64,000 nt of DNA. Source: Nocardia stercoris. GTDB taxonomy: Bacteria > Actinomycetota > Actinomycetes > Mycobacteriales > Mycobacteriaceae. The notes beneath the pieces are model-generated. The model had not been told where the DNA came from, made no database searches, and was given only the letters and a program-made list of their open reading frames with translations. The stretch covers positions 558,001 through 622,000 of the forward strand of contig NZ_RFFH01000001.1 of the NCBI RefSeq assembly GCF_003696265.1, read 5' to 3'. Below, piece after piece: positions 8,734 to 17,929 of this stretch; within the stretch, counting starts at the first letter, position 1; every line of letters begins with the position of its first letter. The position numbers and the translations under genes were made by a program.

Positions 8734-9471
8734 TCAGCGCGCCGGTGGCCGCACCGGCAGGTCCCAGGCGCGGGAGAACCGCCGCTTGTCCGCGGCCTTC
8801 GGCTCCTTGCTCCGATACACCACGTAGGGCCGGACCAGGTAGCCGACGGGCGCGCTGAACATGTGCACCAGCCGCGTGTAGGGCCAGATACCGATGAGCG
8901 CCAACACGATCAGGCCGTGCAGCTGGAACGTCCACGGTGTGCCGACCATCAGCTCCGGATGCGGATGCACCGAGAACAGGCTGCGGAACCACGGCGACAC
9001 CGTCTCGCGGTAGTTGTAGGTGCCCCACAGCAGGTTGCTGCCCACCGTGTTGAGCAGGCCGGTGACCAGCGCGCCCAGCAGCAGGCCGTACATGACCTTG
9101 TCGTCGGTGGTGGTGGCCTGCCGCACCGCGGTCACGGTGGTGCGCCGGTACAGCAGGATCGCCACACCCACGATCACCGCCAGCCCGGCCACCGAACCGG
9201 CGGAGATCGCGACCCAGTGGTACATCTGCTCGGAGATGCCGACCGCGTCGGTCCACGACTGCGGGATCAGGATGCCCATCACGTGCCCGCCGATCACCCC
9301 GAGCATGCCGAAGTGGAACAGCGGGCTGCCCAGCCGCAGCAGCCGGGACTCGTAGATCTGCGAAGACCTTGTGGTCCAGCCGAATTGATCGGTGCGATAC
9401 CGCCACAGGTGGCCGAGCACGAACGAGGTGAAGGCGATATAGGGCAGGGTGGTCCACACGGTGGAACTCAT
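8734..9471 (-). CDS. narI: Respiratory nitrate reductase gamma subunit (cytochrome b)
   Basis: A 245-residue integral membrane diheme cytochrome b. It takes electrons from menaquinol and passes them through NarH to NarG. Five hydrophobic helices are visible, beginning with IAFTSFVLGHLWRYR and ending with LHGLIVLALIGIWPYTRLVHMF. His residues in the helices (HVMG, the C-terminal LHG and LVHMF) are the expected heme ligands. ATG at 9471 overlaps the narJ stop (ATGA). It is the last gene of the operon narG-H-J-I. The gene after it is convergent, with only a weak GC-rich hairpin (8684-8711) between. Confidence 0.96.
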   Translation of the reverse strand: MSSTVWTTLPYIAFTSFVLGHLWRYRTDQFGWTTRSSQIYESRLLRLGSPLFHFGMLGVIGGHVMGILIPQSWTDAVGISEQMYHWVAISAGSVAGLAVIVGVAILLYRRTTVTAVRQATTTDDKVMYGLLLGALVTGLLNTVGSNLLWGTYNYRETVSPWFRSLFSVHPHPELMVGTPWTFQLHGLIVLALIGIWPYTRLVHMFSAPVGYLVRPYVVYRSKEPKAADKRRFSRAWDLPVRPPAR

Positions 9472-10148
9472 CGGCGGGCCTCCGCTCCGGTAGACGACAA
9501 GGGGTCCATGGCGAACGGCTCGAGGCCGACCTCTTCCTCGGGCGGACCCTGGGCGGCCAGTTCGGCGATCCGGCGGCGGTCCGGCGTGGTCAGCGGCGGC
9601 AGCGTTCCGGCCACCGCGGCCAGGATGTCGGCGTAGGGAGAACCGCTGTCGGACAACGACAGTCGCAGCAGTTCGATGACCGGTAGATGCTCACCGAGCA
9701 GCCGTTCACCGCCGACCGGGTCGACGGTGGCCGCGAATTCCAGCACCACACCGAGATGGTCGGGCAGTTCGTGGTCGCCGAGTTCGACCCCGGCCTGCCG
9801 ATAGGCCTGCTTGAACCGCAGTAGCGCCATGCCGCGCTTGCGGGTGTCGCCGTAGGCGTAATAGGTCAGGTGCAGGCTGGCCCGGCGGCGCATGTCGAAG
9901 GTCTCGACGTAGTGCTGGGTAAGTTCCAGTGCGGGAGTGACGACGAGGTGGGCGAGGAAGCGCTTCAACGGAATTCGCACCTCGGACGGCAGTTCCGACG
10001 CTGCCGCCCCGAGTTGCCCGGCCAGTTCCAGGTTCTCGGTGCCGGGATAGTCCAGCAGCAGGGCGGCGATCCGCCACACCAGGCGCCGGTCACGCTCGCT
10101 CATGATGACGACCGGCTCGGGGCGGCGCCGCAGCTTCAGCAGGTTCAT
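9468..10148 (-). CDS. narJ: Nitrate reductase molybdenum cofactor assembly chaperone NarJ
   Basis: A 226-residue cytoplasmic chaperone of the TorD/NarJ family. It holds apo-NarGH while molybdopterin guanine dinucleotide is inserted and the complex is docked to NarI. The family pattern is seen in RIAALLLDYPG, HYVETFDMRRRASLHLTYYAYGDTRKRG and ELPDHLGVVLEFAA. ATG at 10148 is overlapped by the stop of a 57-codon ORF upstream that resembles its own first 36 residues, and its stop overlaps narI. Length is normal, so this copy is the functional one. Confidence 0.95.
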   Translation of the reverse strand: MNLLKLRRRPEPVVIMSERDRRLVWRIAALLLDYPGTENLELAGQLGAAASELPSEVRIPLKRFLAHLVVTPALELTQHYVETFDMRRRASLHLTYYAYGDTRKRGMALLRFKQAYRQAGVELGDHELPDHLGVVLEFAATVDPVGGERLLGEHLPVIELLRLSLSDSGSPYADILAAVAGTLPPLTTPDRRRIAELAAQGPPEEEVGLEPFAMDPLSSTGAEARR

Positions 10149-10318
10149 GTGGTCGCCCCGGATTCAACGCTGCCGGTATCTGTTTCGGCGTCCCGGCCGT
10201 GGATTCGCATCCCCGGGTAGTCGAGCCACAGCGCCGCCCGACGCCAGGTGTGGTGGTGTTCGTGGGGTGTGACCGGCGGGGCGGGGCGCCGGCGGCGGAG
10301 CAGCTGCGGCAGGTTCAT
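10145..10318 (-). CDS. 57-codon ORF resembling the NarJ N-terminus (partial duplication)
   Basis: A short ORF that exactly fills the gap between narH and narJ. Its ATG at 10318 overlaps the narH stop (ATGA), and its TGA overlaps the narJ ATG (ATGA). The translated start MNLPQLLRRRRPAPP and the later TWRRAALWLDYPG align with NarJ (MNLLKLRRRPEP ... VWRIAALLLDYPG). After residue 36 similarity stops and a polar tail follows. It therefore looks like the head of a duplicated narJ that lost its body but kept translational coupling. It could be a decaying remnant or a peptide that keeps ribosomes moving from narH to narJ. A HEHHH stretch at residues 19-23 is not present in NarJ. Confidence 0.55.
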   Translation of the reverse strand: MNLPQLLRRRRPAPPVTPHEHHHTWRRAALWLDYPGMRIHGRDAETDTGSVESGATT

Positions 10319-11970
10319 CGGCCCGCTCCCGTCGGCTCGGGCTGCGAGCCGGTGCTCGCGGTCGCCTGTTCGCCGGTGTCCGCGGGCATCAGGCCCGCGG
10401 TCGACTTGCCGTCCCAGTTCAGCAGATTGATCCGGGTCGACTTGTTCTCCGGTGTGGCACTGTTGGTGTCGGACAGCTCGAACTTCTCGTTCACGATGTC
10501 GAACGCCGTCATGCCGGGCCCGCCGTCGTTATCCAGGCTGCACCCGGTTGCGAGCGAATCCAGTTCGTGCGCACGGGAAGTCGCGTTGGTAGGGATAACG
10601 TAGCGGTGCTCGTACTTGGCGATCGCGAGCAGCCGGTACATGGCCTCGATCTCCTCCGGCGCCAGGCCGACCGACCCCGGGATCGACAGATCCGGCTCCT
10701 GGCCCAGGTTCACCGAGCGCATGAACGAGCGCATGCCCGCCAGCCGGTTCAGCACCGCGCGTACCGGGGCGACCTCACCGGCGGTGAACAGTTCGGCCAG
10801 GTACTCGACCGGGATGCGCAGCGCGTCGATGGCGCCGAACAGGTTCGACGCGTCCTCGCCGTCGTGCCCGGTCCGGGTGAGGGTGTCGACCACCGGCGAC
10901 AGCGGCGGCACGTACCAGACCATGGGCATGGTCCGGTATTCCGGGTGCAGCGGCAACGCGATCTTGTAGTCCACGATCAGCTGGTAGACCGGCGAATCCT
11001 GTGCCGCGGTAATCCAATCCGGGGAGATCCCGGCCCGCTCGGCGGCCGCGATCACGCGCGGGTCGTGCGGGTTGAGGAAGACCTTCAGCTGCGCTTCGTA
11101 CAGGTCCTCGTCGTTCTCGACCGAGGCCGCCGCCAGCACCGCGTCGGCGTCGTAGAGCATGACGCCGATGTAGCGCAGCCGCCCGACGCAGGTCTCCGAG
11201 CAGACGGTCGGGATCCCGACCTCCACGCGCGGGTAGCAGAACGTACATTTCTCCGCTTTGCCCGTCTTGTGGTTGAAGTAGATCTTCTTGTACGGGCAGC
11301 TGGTGATGCACTGCCGCCAGCCGCGGCACTTGTCCTGATCCACCAGCACGATGCCGTCCTCGGAGCGCTTGTAGATCGCGCCCGAGGGACAGGAGGCGGC
11401 GCACGACGGGTTGAGGCAGTGCTCGCAGATGCGCGGCAGGTAGAACATGAAGGTCTGCTCGAATTCGAGCTTCACCTGCTCGGACAGCTTGGCCAGCAAC
11501 GGGTCCCGGCCGACCTGCTCGGGACCCGAACCGAGGTCGTCGTCCCAGTTGGCACCCCAGGTGACCTTCGTGTCCTCGCCGGTGATCAGCGACTTCGGCT
11601 TCGCCACCGGCGTGGTGTCCATGGCCGGGGCACTGAGCAGGTTGTCGTAGTCGTAGCTCCACGGGTCGTAGTAGTCCGAGACCGTGGGCAGCACCGGATT
11701 CGCGAAGATGTTGAGCAGCCGCTTGATTCGCGAACCCGACTTGAGGGTCAGCCGGCCCTTGCGGTCACGGACCCAGCCGCCCTTCCACTTCTCCTGGTCC
11801 TGATACTGCCGCGGATAGCCCTGTCCGGGACGGGTTTCCACATTGTTGAACCAGACGTATTCGGTGCCACCACGATTGGTCCACGCCTGCTTGCAGGTGA
11901 CACTGCAGGTGTGGCAGCCGATGCACTTGTCCAGGTTCATCACCATTGCAAGCTGAGCCATTACGCGCAT
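10315..11970 (-). CDS. narH: Respiratory nitrate reductase beta subunit (iron-sulfur)
   Basis: A 551-residue electron-transfer subunit carrying four iron-sulfur clusters between NarI hemes and NarG. The cysteine groups are seen at CIGCHTCSVTC (residues 16-26), ICEHCLNPSC ... CPSG, CRGWRQCITSCPYKK (where Trp replaces one Cys, the expected 3Fe-4S site) and CTFCYPR/CSETC. It starts 2 bases after the narG stop. An in-frame ATG three codons inside could also serve as start. The C-terminal tail (about 60 residues, rich in Thr/Ser/Pro) is less conserved. It belongs to the narGHJI operon. Confidence 0.97.
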   Translation of the reverse strand: MRVMAQLAMVMNLDKCIGCHTCSVTCKQAWTNRGGTEYVWFNNVETRPGQGYPRQYQDQEKWKGGWVRDRKGRLTLKSGSRIKRLLNIFANPVLPTVSDYYDPWSYDYDNLLSAPAMDTTPVAKPKSLITGEDTKVTWGANWDDDLGSGPEQVGRDPLLAKLSEQVKLEFEQTFMFYLPRICEHCLNPSCAASCPSGAIYKRSEDGIVLVDQDKCRGWRQCITSCPYKKIYFNHKTGKAEKCTFCYPRVEVGIPTVCSETCVGRLRYIGVMLYDADAVLAAASVENDEDLYEAQLKVFLNPHDPRVIAAAERAGISPDWITAAQDSPVYQLIVDYKIALPLHPEYRTMPMVWYVPPLSPVVDTLTRTGHDGEDASNLFGAIDALRIPVEYLAELFTAGEVAPVRAVLNRLAGMRSFMRSVNLGQEPDLSIPGSVGLAPEEIEAMYRLLAIAKYEHRYVIPTNATSRAHELDSLATGCSLDNDGGPGMTAFDIVNEKFELSDTNSATPENKSTRINLLNWDGKSTAGLMPADTGEQATASTGSQPEPTGAGR

Positions 11971-11972
11971 AG

Positions 11973-14900
11973 TCAGTACTCGACTTCCTGTGAGCGCTTA
12001 CGGATCGTCGTGACTTCGTCGCGCTGGTTTCCGGTGGGGCCGTGGTAGTTCATGGCGAAGGACTGCTGGGCGTAGCCACCGATCAGGTGCGAGGGCTTGA
12101 TCATGATCCGGGTCAGCGCGTTGTGGATACCGCCGCGCTTGCCCTTGCCCGCGGTCATCTCCGGCGTGCCCTCGATGCGCGGCACGGCGACCGCGCGATC
12201 CTGGGCGTGGTACATGAACACCGTGCCCTCGGGCATGCGGTGACTGACGATCGCGCGGGCCACGACCACACCGTTGCGGTTGACCGCCTCGATCCAATCG
12301 TTGTCCGCCACACCGATTTTCGCCGCGTCGACATCCGACATCCAGATCGCCTGCCCGCCGCGCGAGAGCGTCAGCATGTGCAGGTTGTCCTGGTAGGCGG
12401 AGTGGATCGACCACTTCGAGTGCGGGGTCAGATAGCGCACGGTGACGCCGCGCTCGGTGACGCTGCCGATGCCCGGTTCGGCGAACAGCGCCTGCATGTC
12501 CAGTGGTGGCCGGTAGATCGGCAGTTGCTCACCGAGTTCGATCATCCAGTCGTGGTCGAGGTAGAAGTGCTGCCGGCCGGTCAGCGTGTGCCACGGCTTG
12601 AGCCGTTCGACATTGATGGTGAACGGGGAGTAGCGGCGGCCGCCGGTCTCCGACCCCGACCATTCCGGCGAGGTGATCACCGGGACGGGCCGAGCTTGAG
12701 TGTCCGCGAACGTGATTCGCTTGCCCTCATGTTCGGCGGCCAGGTCCGCGAGCTGCGTGCCGGTACGCCGTTCCATGGCGTGGAAGCCCTCCACCGCGAG
12801 CCGGCCGTTGGTGGTACCGGACAGCGCCAGGATGGTCTCGGCGGCGTGGGTGTCCTTGGCCAGCGACGGACGGCCCACTGCCGCACCCGAACTCACCGTC
12901 CCGTTGACGCCGCGCAGGTACTCGACCTCCTCGTCGGGCAGCGTGGTCACGCCCTTGGTGGTGACACCCAGGGTCTCGACCAGCGGGCCGAGCGCGGCCA
13001 TCTTGTCCGCGACCGCTGGGTAGTCGCGTTCCACCACAACCAGTTTCGGCATGGTCTTGCCCGGGACCGGTTCGCACTCCCCGGCCTTCCAGTCCAGTAC
13101 CCGGCCACCGGCCTGGGCCAGCGCGTCGGCCGAATCATGTTGCAGCGGCACGGCGACCAGGTCCTTGCGCACGCCGAGATGCTTCTCGGCCAGCCAGGAG
13201 AACCCGCGGGCGATCCGGTGGAACGCCTCGAAGTCGGTCTTGGTCTCCCACGGCGGGGAGATGGCGGGAGAGAAGGCGTGCACGAACGGGTGCATGTCGG
13301 TGGAGGACAGGTCGTGCTTCTCGTACCAGGTGGCCGCGGGCAGCACGATGTCGGAGAACAACGTGGTCGAGGTCATCCGGAAGTCCAGCGACAGCAGCAG
13401 ATCCAGCTTGCCGGTGGCCGCGGTGTCCCGCCACTCCAGTTCCTGCGGGCGCACCCCGGTGGCCTCGCCGGTCTGCAGGTTGGAGTCCGCGCCCAGCAGA
13501 TGCCTGTGGAAGTACTCGTTGCCCTTGCCCGACGAGCCCAGGATGTTGGCCCGCCACACGGTCAGCACGCGCGGGAAGTTCTCCGGTGCGTCGGGATCCT
13601 CGCAGGCGAAGCGCAGGTCGCCGGACTTCAGCCCGTCGACCACGTAGTCGGCGGGCGCCTTGCCCGCCGCCTCGGCCTCGTCGACCAGGTCGAGCGGATT
13701 GCGGTTCAGGGTCGGGTAACTCGGCATCCAGCCCAGCCGCGTGGCGAGGGCGATGTTGTCGGCGGCGGTGCGGCCCGCGAACTTCCCGGAAGCCAGTGGA
13801 GAGGCGAAGGATTCGGAGGTGAACGGGTCGTAGCGCCACTGGTCGTTGGTCAGATACCAGAACACGGTGCCCTGCATCTGGCGCGCCGGGCGCTGCCAGT
13901 CGGAACCGAAAGCCAGTGTGGCCCAGCCGGTCACCGGGCGGCACTTCTCCTGGCCGACGTAGTGGGCCCAGCCGCCGCCGTTGACGCCCTGGCAGCCGGT
14001 GAGCAGGGTGAGGGTGAAGAAGGAGCGGTAGATCTGGTCGGAATGGAACCAGTGGTTGGTGCCGGCCCCCATCAGGATCATCGAACGGCCCTGGGACTGT
14101 TCGGCATTCGCGGCGAACTCGCGGGCGATCCGCAGCGCCTGGGCGGCCGGGACGCCGGTGATCGACTCCTGCCAGGCGGGGGTGTACGGGTTCTCGGTGT
14201 CGTCGTAGCCGGCCGGCCACGCGCCGGGCAGCCCGTCGCGGCCCACACCGTACTGGGCCAGCAGCAGGTCGAAGACCGTGGTGACCCGTTTGCCGGCGAT
14301 CACGGTGGTGGGTACGCCGCGCTCGAGGGTGCCCTGCCCGTCGGCCCGGTCGAACCGCGGGAACTGTACGGCCACAGCATCGTCGGTGCGGCCGTACAGG
14401 GTCAGGGTGGGATCGACGTCGCCCAGATCCAGGTTCCACTTGCCCTTGCCGGCCTCGGTGAAGCGATGACCCAGGGAACCATTGGGCACCACCGGATTAC
14501 CGTCACCGTCGAGCAGCACGGTCTGGAACTCGACCCCCTCGCCGGTGTGGCCGAGGTCCGCGGCGGTCACGAATTTGCCCGGCCGCCAGCCGTGCTCGGA
14601 CTCCTCGAGAGTGATCAGGTAGGGCAGATCGGTGTAGCGCTTGATGTAGTCGTCGAAGTACGGGGTGGTGCGCTCGACGAAGAACTCGCGCAACACCACG
14701 TGGCCCATGGCCATCGCCAGCGCGGCATCGGTGCCCGGGCGGGCCGGCACCCATTCGTCGGCGAACTTGGTGTTGTCGGCGTAGTCGGGGGAGACCACGA
14801 CGACCTTCTGGCCCCGATAGCGGGCCTCGGTCATGTAGTGGGCGTCCGGAGTTCGGGTCACCGGGACGTTGGAACCCCACATGATCAGGTAGGACGCGTC

Positions 14901-15647
14901 GAACCAGTCGGCCGACTCCGGCACGTCGGTCTGGTCGCCGAACACCTGCGGGGACGCGACCGGCAGGTCGGCGTACCAGTCGTAGAACGACAGCATCGCG
15001 CCGCCGATCAGCGAGATGAACCGGGCGCCGGTCGCGTGCGACACCATCGACATGGCGGGAATGGGGGAGAAGCCCGCGACCCGATCCGGGCCGTACTGCT
15101 TGATCGTGTAAACGTGTGCGGCGGCTGCCATTTCGGCGGCCTCCCACCACTCGGCGCGGACGAAGCCGCCCTTGCCGCGGGCGGACTTGTAGGCGGCGGC
15201 CCGGTCCGTGTCCTCGACGATCGACGCCCAGGCCAGGACCGGGTCCTTGTGCTGGGCCTTGGCGGCGCGGTACATCTCCAGCAGCACGCCGCGTACGTAC
15301 GGATACCGAACGCGCGCAGGCGAATACGTGTACCAGGAGAACGACGCGCCGCGGGGGCAGCCGCGCGGTTCGTACTCGGGCTTGTCGGCGCCGACGGAGG
15401 GGTAGTCGGTCTGCTGCGACTCCCAGGTGATCACGCCGTCGGAGACGTAGATCTTCCACGAACACGAGCCGGTGCAGTTCACGCCGTGGGTGGACCGCAC
15501 GACCTTGTCGTGCGACCAGCGGTCGCGATAGAACTCGTCCGCGTCGCGGCCGCCCACCTGGTGGACGGTGCGCAGGTCGGTGGAAACCTCACCGCGGTTG
15601 AAGTGCCGGCCCAGCCGCAACAGCGCGTCAGCCGAAGTGTTAGCCAC
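11973..15647 (-). CDS. narG: Respiratory nitrate reductase alpha subunit (molybdenum catalytic subunit)
   Basis: A 1224-residue catalytic subunit that reduces nitrate to nitrite on the cytoplasmic side, using bis-molybdopterin guanine dinucleotide and the FS0 4Fe-4S cluster. The FS0 motif HGVNCTGSCSW is near residues 54-64, with its last Cys in EPRGCPRG. The cofactor domain shows WGSNVPVTRTPD and DMHPFVHAFSPAISPPWE. It starts with GTG at 15647 and lacks a Tat signal, as expected for NarG. It heads a leftward operon with narH, a partial narJ copy, narJ and narI. The MobA-MoeA fusion at 24.0-25.8 kb makes a cofactor this enzyme needs. The very long antisense frame across it is a codon-bias shadow. 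Confidence 0.98.
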   Translation of the reverse strand: MANTSADALLRLGRHFNRGEVSTDLRTVHQVGGRDADEFYRDRWSHDKVVRSTHGVNCTGSCSWKIYVSDGVITWESQQTDYPSVGADKPEYEPRGCPRGASFSWYTYSPARVRYPYVRGVLLEMYRAAKAQHKDPVLAWASIVEDTDRAAAYKSARGKGGFVRAEWWEAAEMAAAAHVYTIKQYGPDRVAGFSPIPAMSMVSHATGARFISLIGGAMLSFYDWYADLPVASPQVFGDQTDVPESADWFDASYLIMWGSNVPVTRTPDAHYMTEARYRGQKVVVVSPDYADNTKFADEWVPARPGTDAALAMAMGHVVLREFFVERTTPYFDDYIKRYTDLPYLITLEESEHGWRPGKFVTAADLGHTGEGVEFQTVLLDGDGNPVVPNGSLGHRFTEAGKGKWNLDLGDVDPTLTLYGRTDDAVAVQFPRFDRADGQGTLERGVPTTVIAGKRVTTVFDLLLAQYGVGRDGLPGAWPAGYDDTENPYTPAWQESITGVPAAQALRIAREFAANAEQSQGRSMILMGAGTNHWFHSDQIYRSFFTLTLLTGCQGVNGGGWAHYVGQEKCRPVTGWATLAFGSDWQRPARQMQGTVFWYLTNDQWRYDPFTSESFASPLASGKFAGRTAADNIALATRLGWMPSYPTLNRNPLDLVDEAEAAGKAPADYVVDGLKSGDLRFACEDPDAPENFPRVLTVWRANILGSSGKGNEYFHRHLLGADSNLQTGEATGVRPQELEWRDTAATGKLDLLLSLDFRMTSTTLFSDIVLPAATWYEKHDLSSTDMHPFVHAFSPAISPPWETKTDFEAFHRIARGFSWLAEKHLGVRKDLVAVPLQHDSADALAQAGGRVLDWKAGECEPVPGKTMPKLVVVERDYPAVADKMAALGPLVETLGVTTKGVTTLPDEEVEYLRGVNGTVSSGAAVGRPSLAKDTHAAETILALSGTTNGRLAVEGFHAMERRTGTQLADLAAEHEGKRITFADTQARPVPVITSPEWSGSETGGRRYSPFTINVERLKPWHTLTGRQHFYLDHDWMIELGEQLPIYRPPLDMQALFAEPGIGSVTERGVTVRYLTPHSKWSIHSAYQDNLHMLTLSRGGQAIWMSDVDAAKIGVADNDWIEAVNRNGVVVARAIVSHRMPEGTVFMYHAQDRAVAVPRIEGTPEMTAGKGKRGGIHNALTRIMIKPSHLIGGYAQQSFAMNYHGPTGNQRDEVTTIRKRSQEVEY

Positions 15648-16050
15648 AACGCCCCCAAGAGTCGATCGAGCCGGATATCGAATTCGACTGTAAGGAGCCT
15701 CGAGGCCCCCGCAAAACGGACGGCGCTCACCTCACTCGGGGGCAAAATATGCTGTGAGGTGGCGGAAACTTCACGGTCACTGGCCGGTCTGTTCCGGCAT
15801 TACCCCATGTGATGCCGACCTGCGGTGATCTGATCGGAATGGCGCGAGCGTACCGCAGACCGGGGCATTTGCGGGTATCCGGTGAACCTTTGGAAACGGC
15901 TGCTTCTCGGCGGATTTACATTTGTTAACACGTCCCCCTGGTCGAAAACCGCGCGCCGCCGCATGGCTGAAACGCGCGGGAACGGCAGTGTTCCGGCGGT
16001 GTCCGGAGCGGCTCCCGGCCGGTTTGCCGACGGATAGCCGCTCCGCCCGT
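15648..16050. promoter_or_regulatory. narG upstream region
   Basis: Four hundred bases between narG and the next leftward gene, with no convincing ORF. It must hold the nar promoter. It contains a lower-GC patch near 15750, the imperfect dyad TGTGAGG ... CTTCACGG near 15760-15783, and the palindrome TGTTAACA at 15923-15930. I could not match these to a known FNR, NarL or GlnR box. Confidence 0.4.
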
Positions 16051-16914
16051 TCAGCTCACGACACGCTGCAAGAACTCCAACGCGACACGCTCGAACGCCT
16101 CCTTGGCCTCGACCATGACCCAGTGCCCGCACTTGGGAAAGATGTGCACCTCCGCGTTCGGGATCGTGCGCATCGGCAGCAGCAGCATGTCCGGCGGGCT
16201 CTGGCGGTCGTCGAGCCCCCAGGTGAGCAGGGTCGGGCAGCCGATCTTGTGCAGCATCGACCAGTACGGCGGGAATTTGCCCTGCGCCTGCATCTTCTGC
16301 TGGGCGGCGAACGCCTTCGACCCGTACATGGCCGCCAGCGAGGCGTGCGACGCCGGATCGGTCGCGGCCGCCCAGCGGTCCTCGATCAGCTCCTCGGTCA
16401 CCAGGGCGCGATCGTAGACCATGCAGTTCAGCCAGCGGACCAGCTTGTCCTTGGCCGGGTCGTCGGCGAACTCCTGCGGCAGCCGGGTGCCCTCACTCGG
16501 ATCGGCGGCGAAGATGTTCGGACCGATCCCGCCGATCCCGATCAGTGCCCGCACCCGATGTGGTTCGCGCACAGCGAGATTGGCGCCGACGACCCCACCC
16601 ATCGAGTTCCCGAGCAGGGCCGCCGACTCGATTCCCAAGGCGTCCATGAACTTCAGGACCGACGCGCCGGCCGAGACCACCGGATGCGTACCCGCCACCG
16701 GGTCACTGACGCCGAAGCCCGGGAACTCGAGGATGTAGCAGTGGTAATGCTCGGCGAACCGGGCGAGGTTGCCGCGAAAGTTCTTCCACCCGCTCACGCC
16801 GATCCCCGAGCCGTGCAACAGGATCAGCGGTTCGCCCGCCCCCGCCTCGTAGTAGTAGAGCGCACCGTCCTCGGTGTCGAGGCGCCTGCGTGTGTTCTCC
16901 TGCGTGAGATCCAT
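16051..16914 (-). CDS. Alpha/beta hydrolase of the meta-cleavage product hydrolase type
   Basis: A 287-residue alpha/beta hydrolase. It has the oxyanion-hole HGSGIGVSGWKNF, the nucleophile elbow GNSMGG, and the late acid and histidine in GLDDRQSPPD and KCGHWVMVEAKEAF. The spacing and the segment DPSEGTRLPQEF ... CMVYDRALVTEELIEDRW resemble MhpC/BphD/HsaD enzymes, which hydrolyse carbon-carbon bonds after ring meta-cleavage. I chose ATG at 16914; GTG at 16920 adds two residues. A KstR-like palindrome lies 11-26 bases upstream, which would tie it to steroid catabolism like HsaD. The rest of an hsa cluster is not here, so the substrate is uncertain. Confidence 0.78.
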   Translation of the reverse strand: MDLTQENTRRRLDTEDGALYYYEAGAGEPLILLHGSGIGVSGWKNFRGNLARFAEHYHCYILEFPGFGVSDPVAGTHPVVSAGASVLKFMDALGIESAALLGNSMGGVVGANLAVREPHRVRALIGIGGIGPNIFAADPSEGTRLPQEFADDPAKDKLVRWLNCMVYDRALVTEELIEDRWAAATDPASHASLAAMYGSKAFAAQQKMQAQGKFPPYWSMLHKIGCPTLLTWGLDDRQSPPDMLLLPMRTIPNAEVHIFPKCGHWVMVEAKEAFERVALEFLQRVVS

Positions 16915-16924
16915 GCACACTACA

Positions 16925-16940
16925 CTAGAACAAGTTCTAG
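16925..16940. promoter_or_regulatory. KstR-like operator
   Basis: The perfect palindrome CTAGAAC-AA-GTTCTAG lies between the DUF72 stop and the hydrolase start. Its inner 14 bases match TNNAACNNGTTNNA, the published motif of KstR, the TetR-type repressor of cholesterol catabolism. Read leftward it runs directly into TAGTGT, a possible -10. A second copy with one mismatch is at 21675-21688. Confidence 0.6.
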
Positions 16941-16953
16941 AAATGGGGCAGGA

Positions 16954-17790
16954 TCAGAACAGGGTGAACGGTTCGGTCCCGGCCGGCTCCGGCAGCGGAT
17001 CCAACTCCGGAACCTCGGCCCGGACCGCCTCGTGGAAGCGACGTGCCAGGTCCAGCGAGGACGCGTTGTCCGGGGTGTGCAGGAACACCGTCGGGCTGCG
17101 GCCCTCCCGCAACCACTCCACCACCGTCGCGATCCACGGCTGCCAGCCGGCGATCGTCGGCTCCGGCGCGTCCCGGCCGTGATAGCGGACCACCGGATGG
17201 TCGGTGAGCGCCGTGACCAGGCGGGGGACCCGCGGCTTCTTCGCCGACGCCTCCCGTTCGGCGGCACTGCCCGGCGCGGCTTCGAACAGAACGGTGGTAT
17301 CGAAGGTGAGCCACTCCGCGCCCGCGCTGTCCAGCGTCGCGACGAGAGCCGCTGCGGCACGCGGGTTTTCGAAGAACGCCGGATGCCGGACCTCGACCGC
17401 CTTCGGGTAGTCGCGGGGCAGGCGGCGCAAAAAACTGCCCAGCACCGCCAGCTCCGACGGGCCGAACGAGGGCGGTAACTGCACCCACAGCGGGTGAACG
17501 CGACTGCCCAACGGCTCGACGGCGGCCAGGAATTCGCGCATCTCGGTCTCGACCCCCGTCAGCCGCTTGTCGTGCGTGACCGTGCGATGGATCTTCACCG
17601 CGAACCGGAAATCCTCGGGCGTCTGCGCCGCCCACGCCGCCGTCGTCTTCACCGACGGCACCGCGTAGAACGTGGTGTTGCCCTCGACGGCCGTGCACCG
17701 CTGCGCATACGCCCGCAGCTTCTCCCGCCCCGGCTGCCAGTCCTGCCAAGCCGGGTGGGTGAACATCGCACAACCGACAGCCAACCGCAC
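16954..17790 (-). CDS. DUF72 (YecE-like) protein
   Basis: A 278-residue DUF72 family protein with a TIM-barrel-like layout. It starts VRLAVGCAMFTHPAWQ, contains the family signature VEGNTTFYAVPS, then FRFAVKIHRTVTHDKRL, WVQLPPSFG, AVEVRHPAFF and VVRYHGRD. The function of the family is unknown; some links to DNA-end or iron-sulfur biology have been suggested but none is established. I chose GTG at 17790 because the family begins at that residue. It lies upstream of the hydrolase on the same strand, but the KstR-like box in between suggests separate control. Confidence 0.88.
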   Translation of the reverse strand: MRLAVGCAMFTHPAWQDWQPGREKLRAYAQRCTAVEGNTTFYAVPSVKTTAAWAAQTPEDFRFAVKIHRTVTHDKRLTGVETEMREFLAAVEPLGSRVHPLWVQLPPSFGPSELAVLGSFLRRLPRDYPKAVEVRHPAFFENPRAAAALVATLDSAGAEWLTFDTTVLFEAAPGSAAEREASAKKPRVPRLVTALTDHPVVRYHGRDAPEPTIAGWQPWIATVVEWLREGRSPTVFLHTPDNASSLDLARRFHEAVRAEVPELDPLPEPAGTEPFTLF

Positions 17791-17929
17791 CGAGCGACCG
17801 TATCGCGTAGGCGTTGCCCCGCGGTACCCGGACGTGGTGTCGGACCGGCGCCCTGATCGGCACTCCCACACCCGGTCGTCGAGGTGTGTGGATGCGGGCG
17901 GGCCGCTCGAAACACACAGGCAGCGGGTG

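Noticed and set aside
12042..15812. A 1256-codon plus-strand open frame
   Set aside because: It lies exactly antisense to narG, is rich in Arg/Gly/His/Val and has no domain; long antisense frames are common in high-GC genes.
15800..16132. A 110-codon minus-strand ORF in the narG upstream region
   Set aside because: Overlaps the end of the alpha/beta hydrolase on the same strand and resembles nothing; more likely non-coding promoter DNA.
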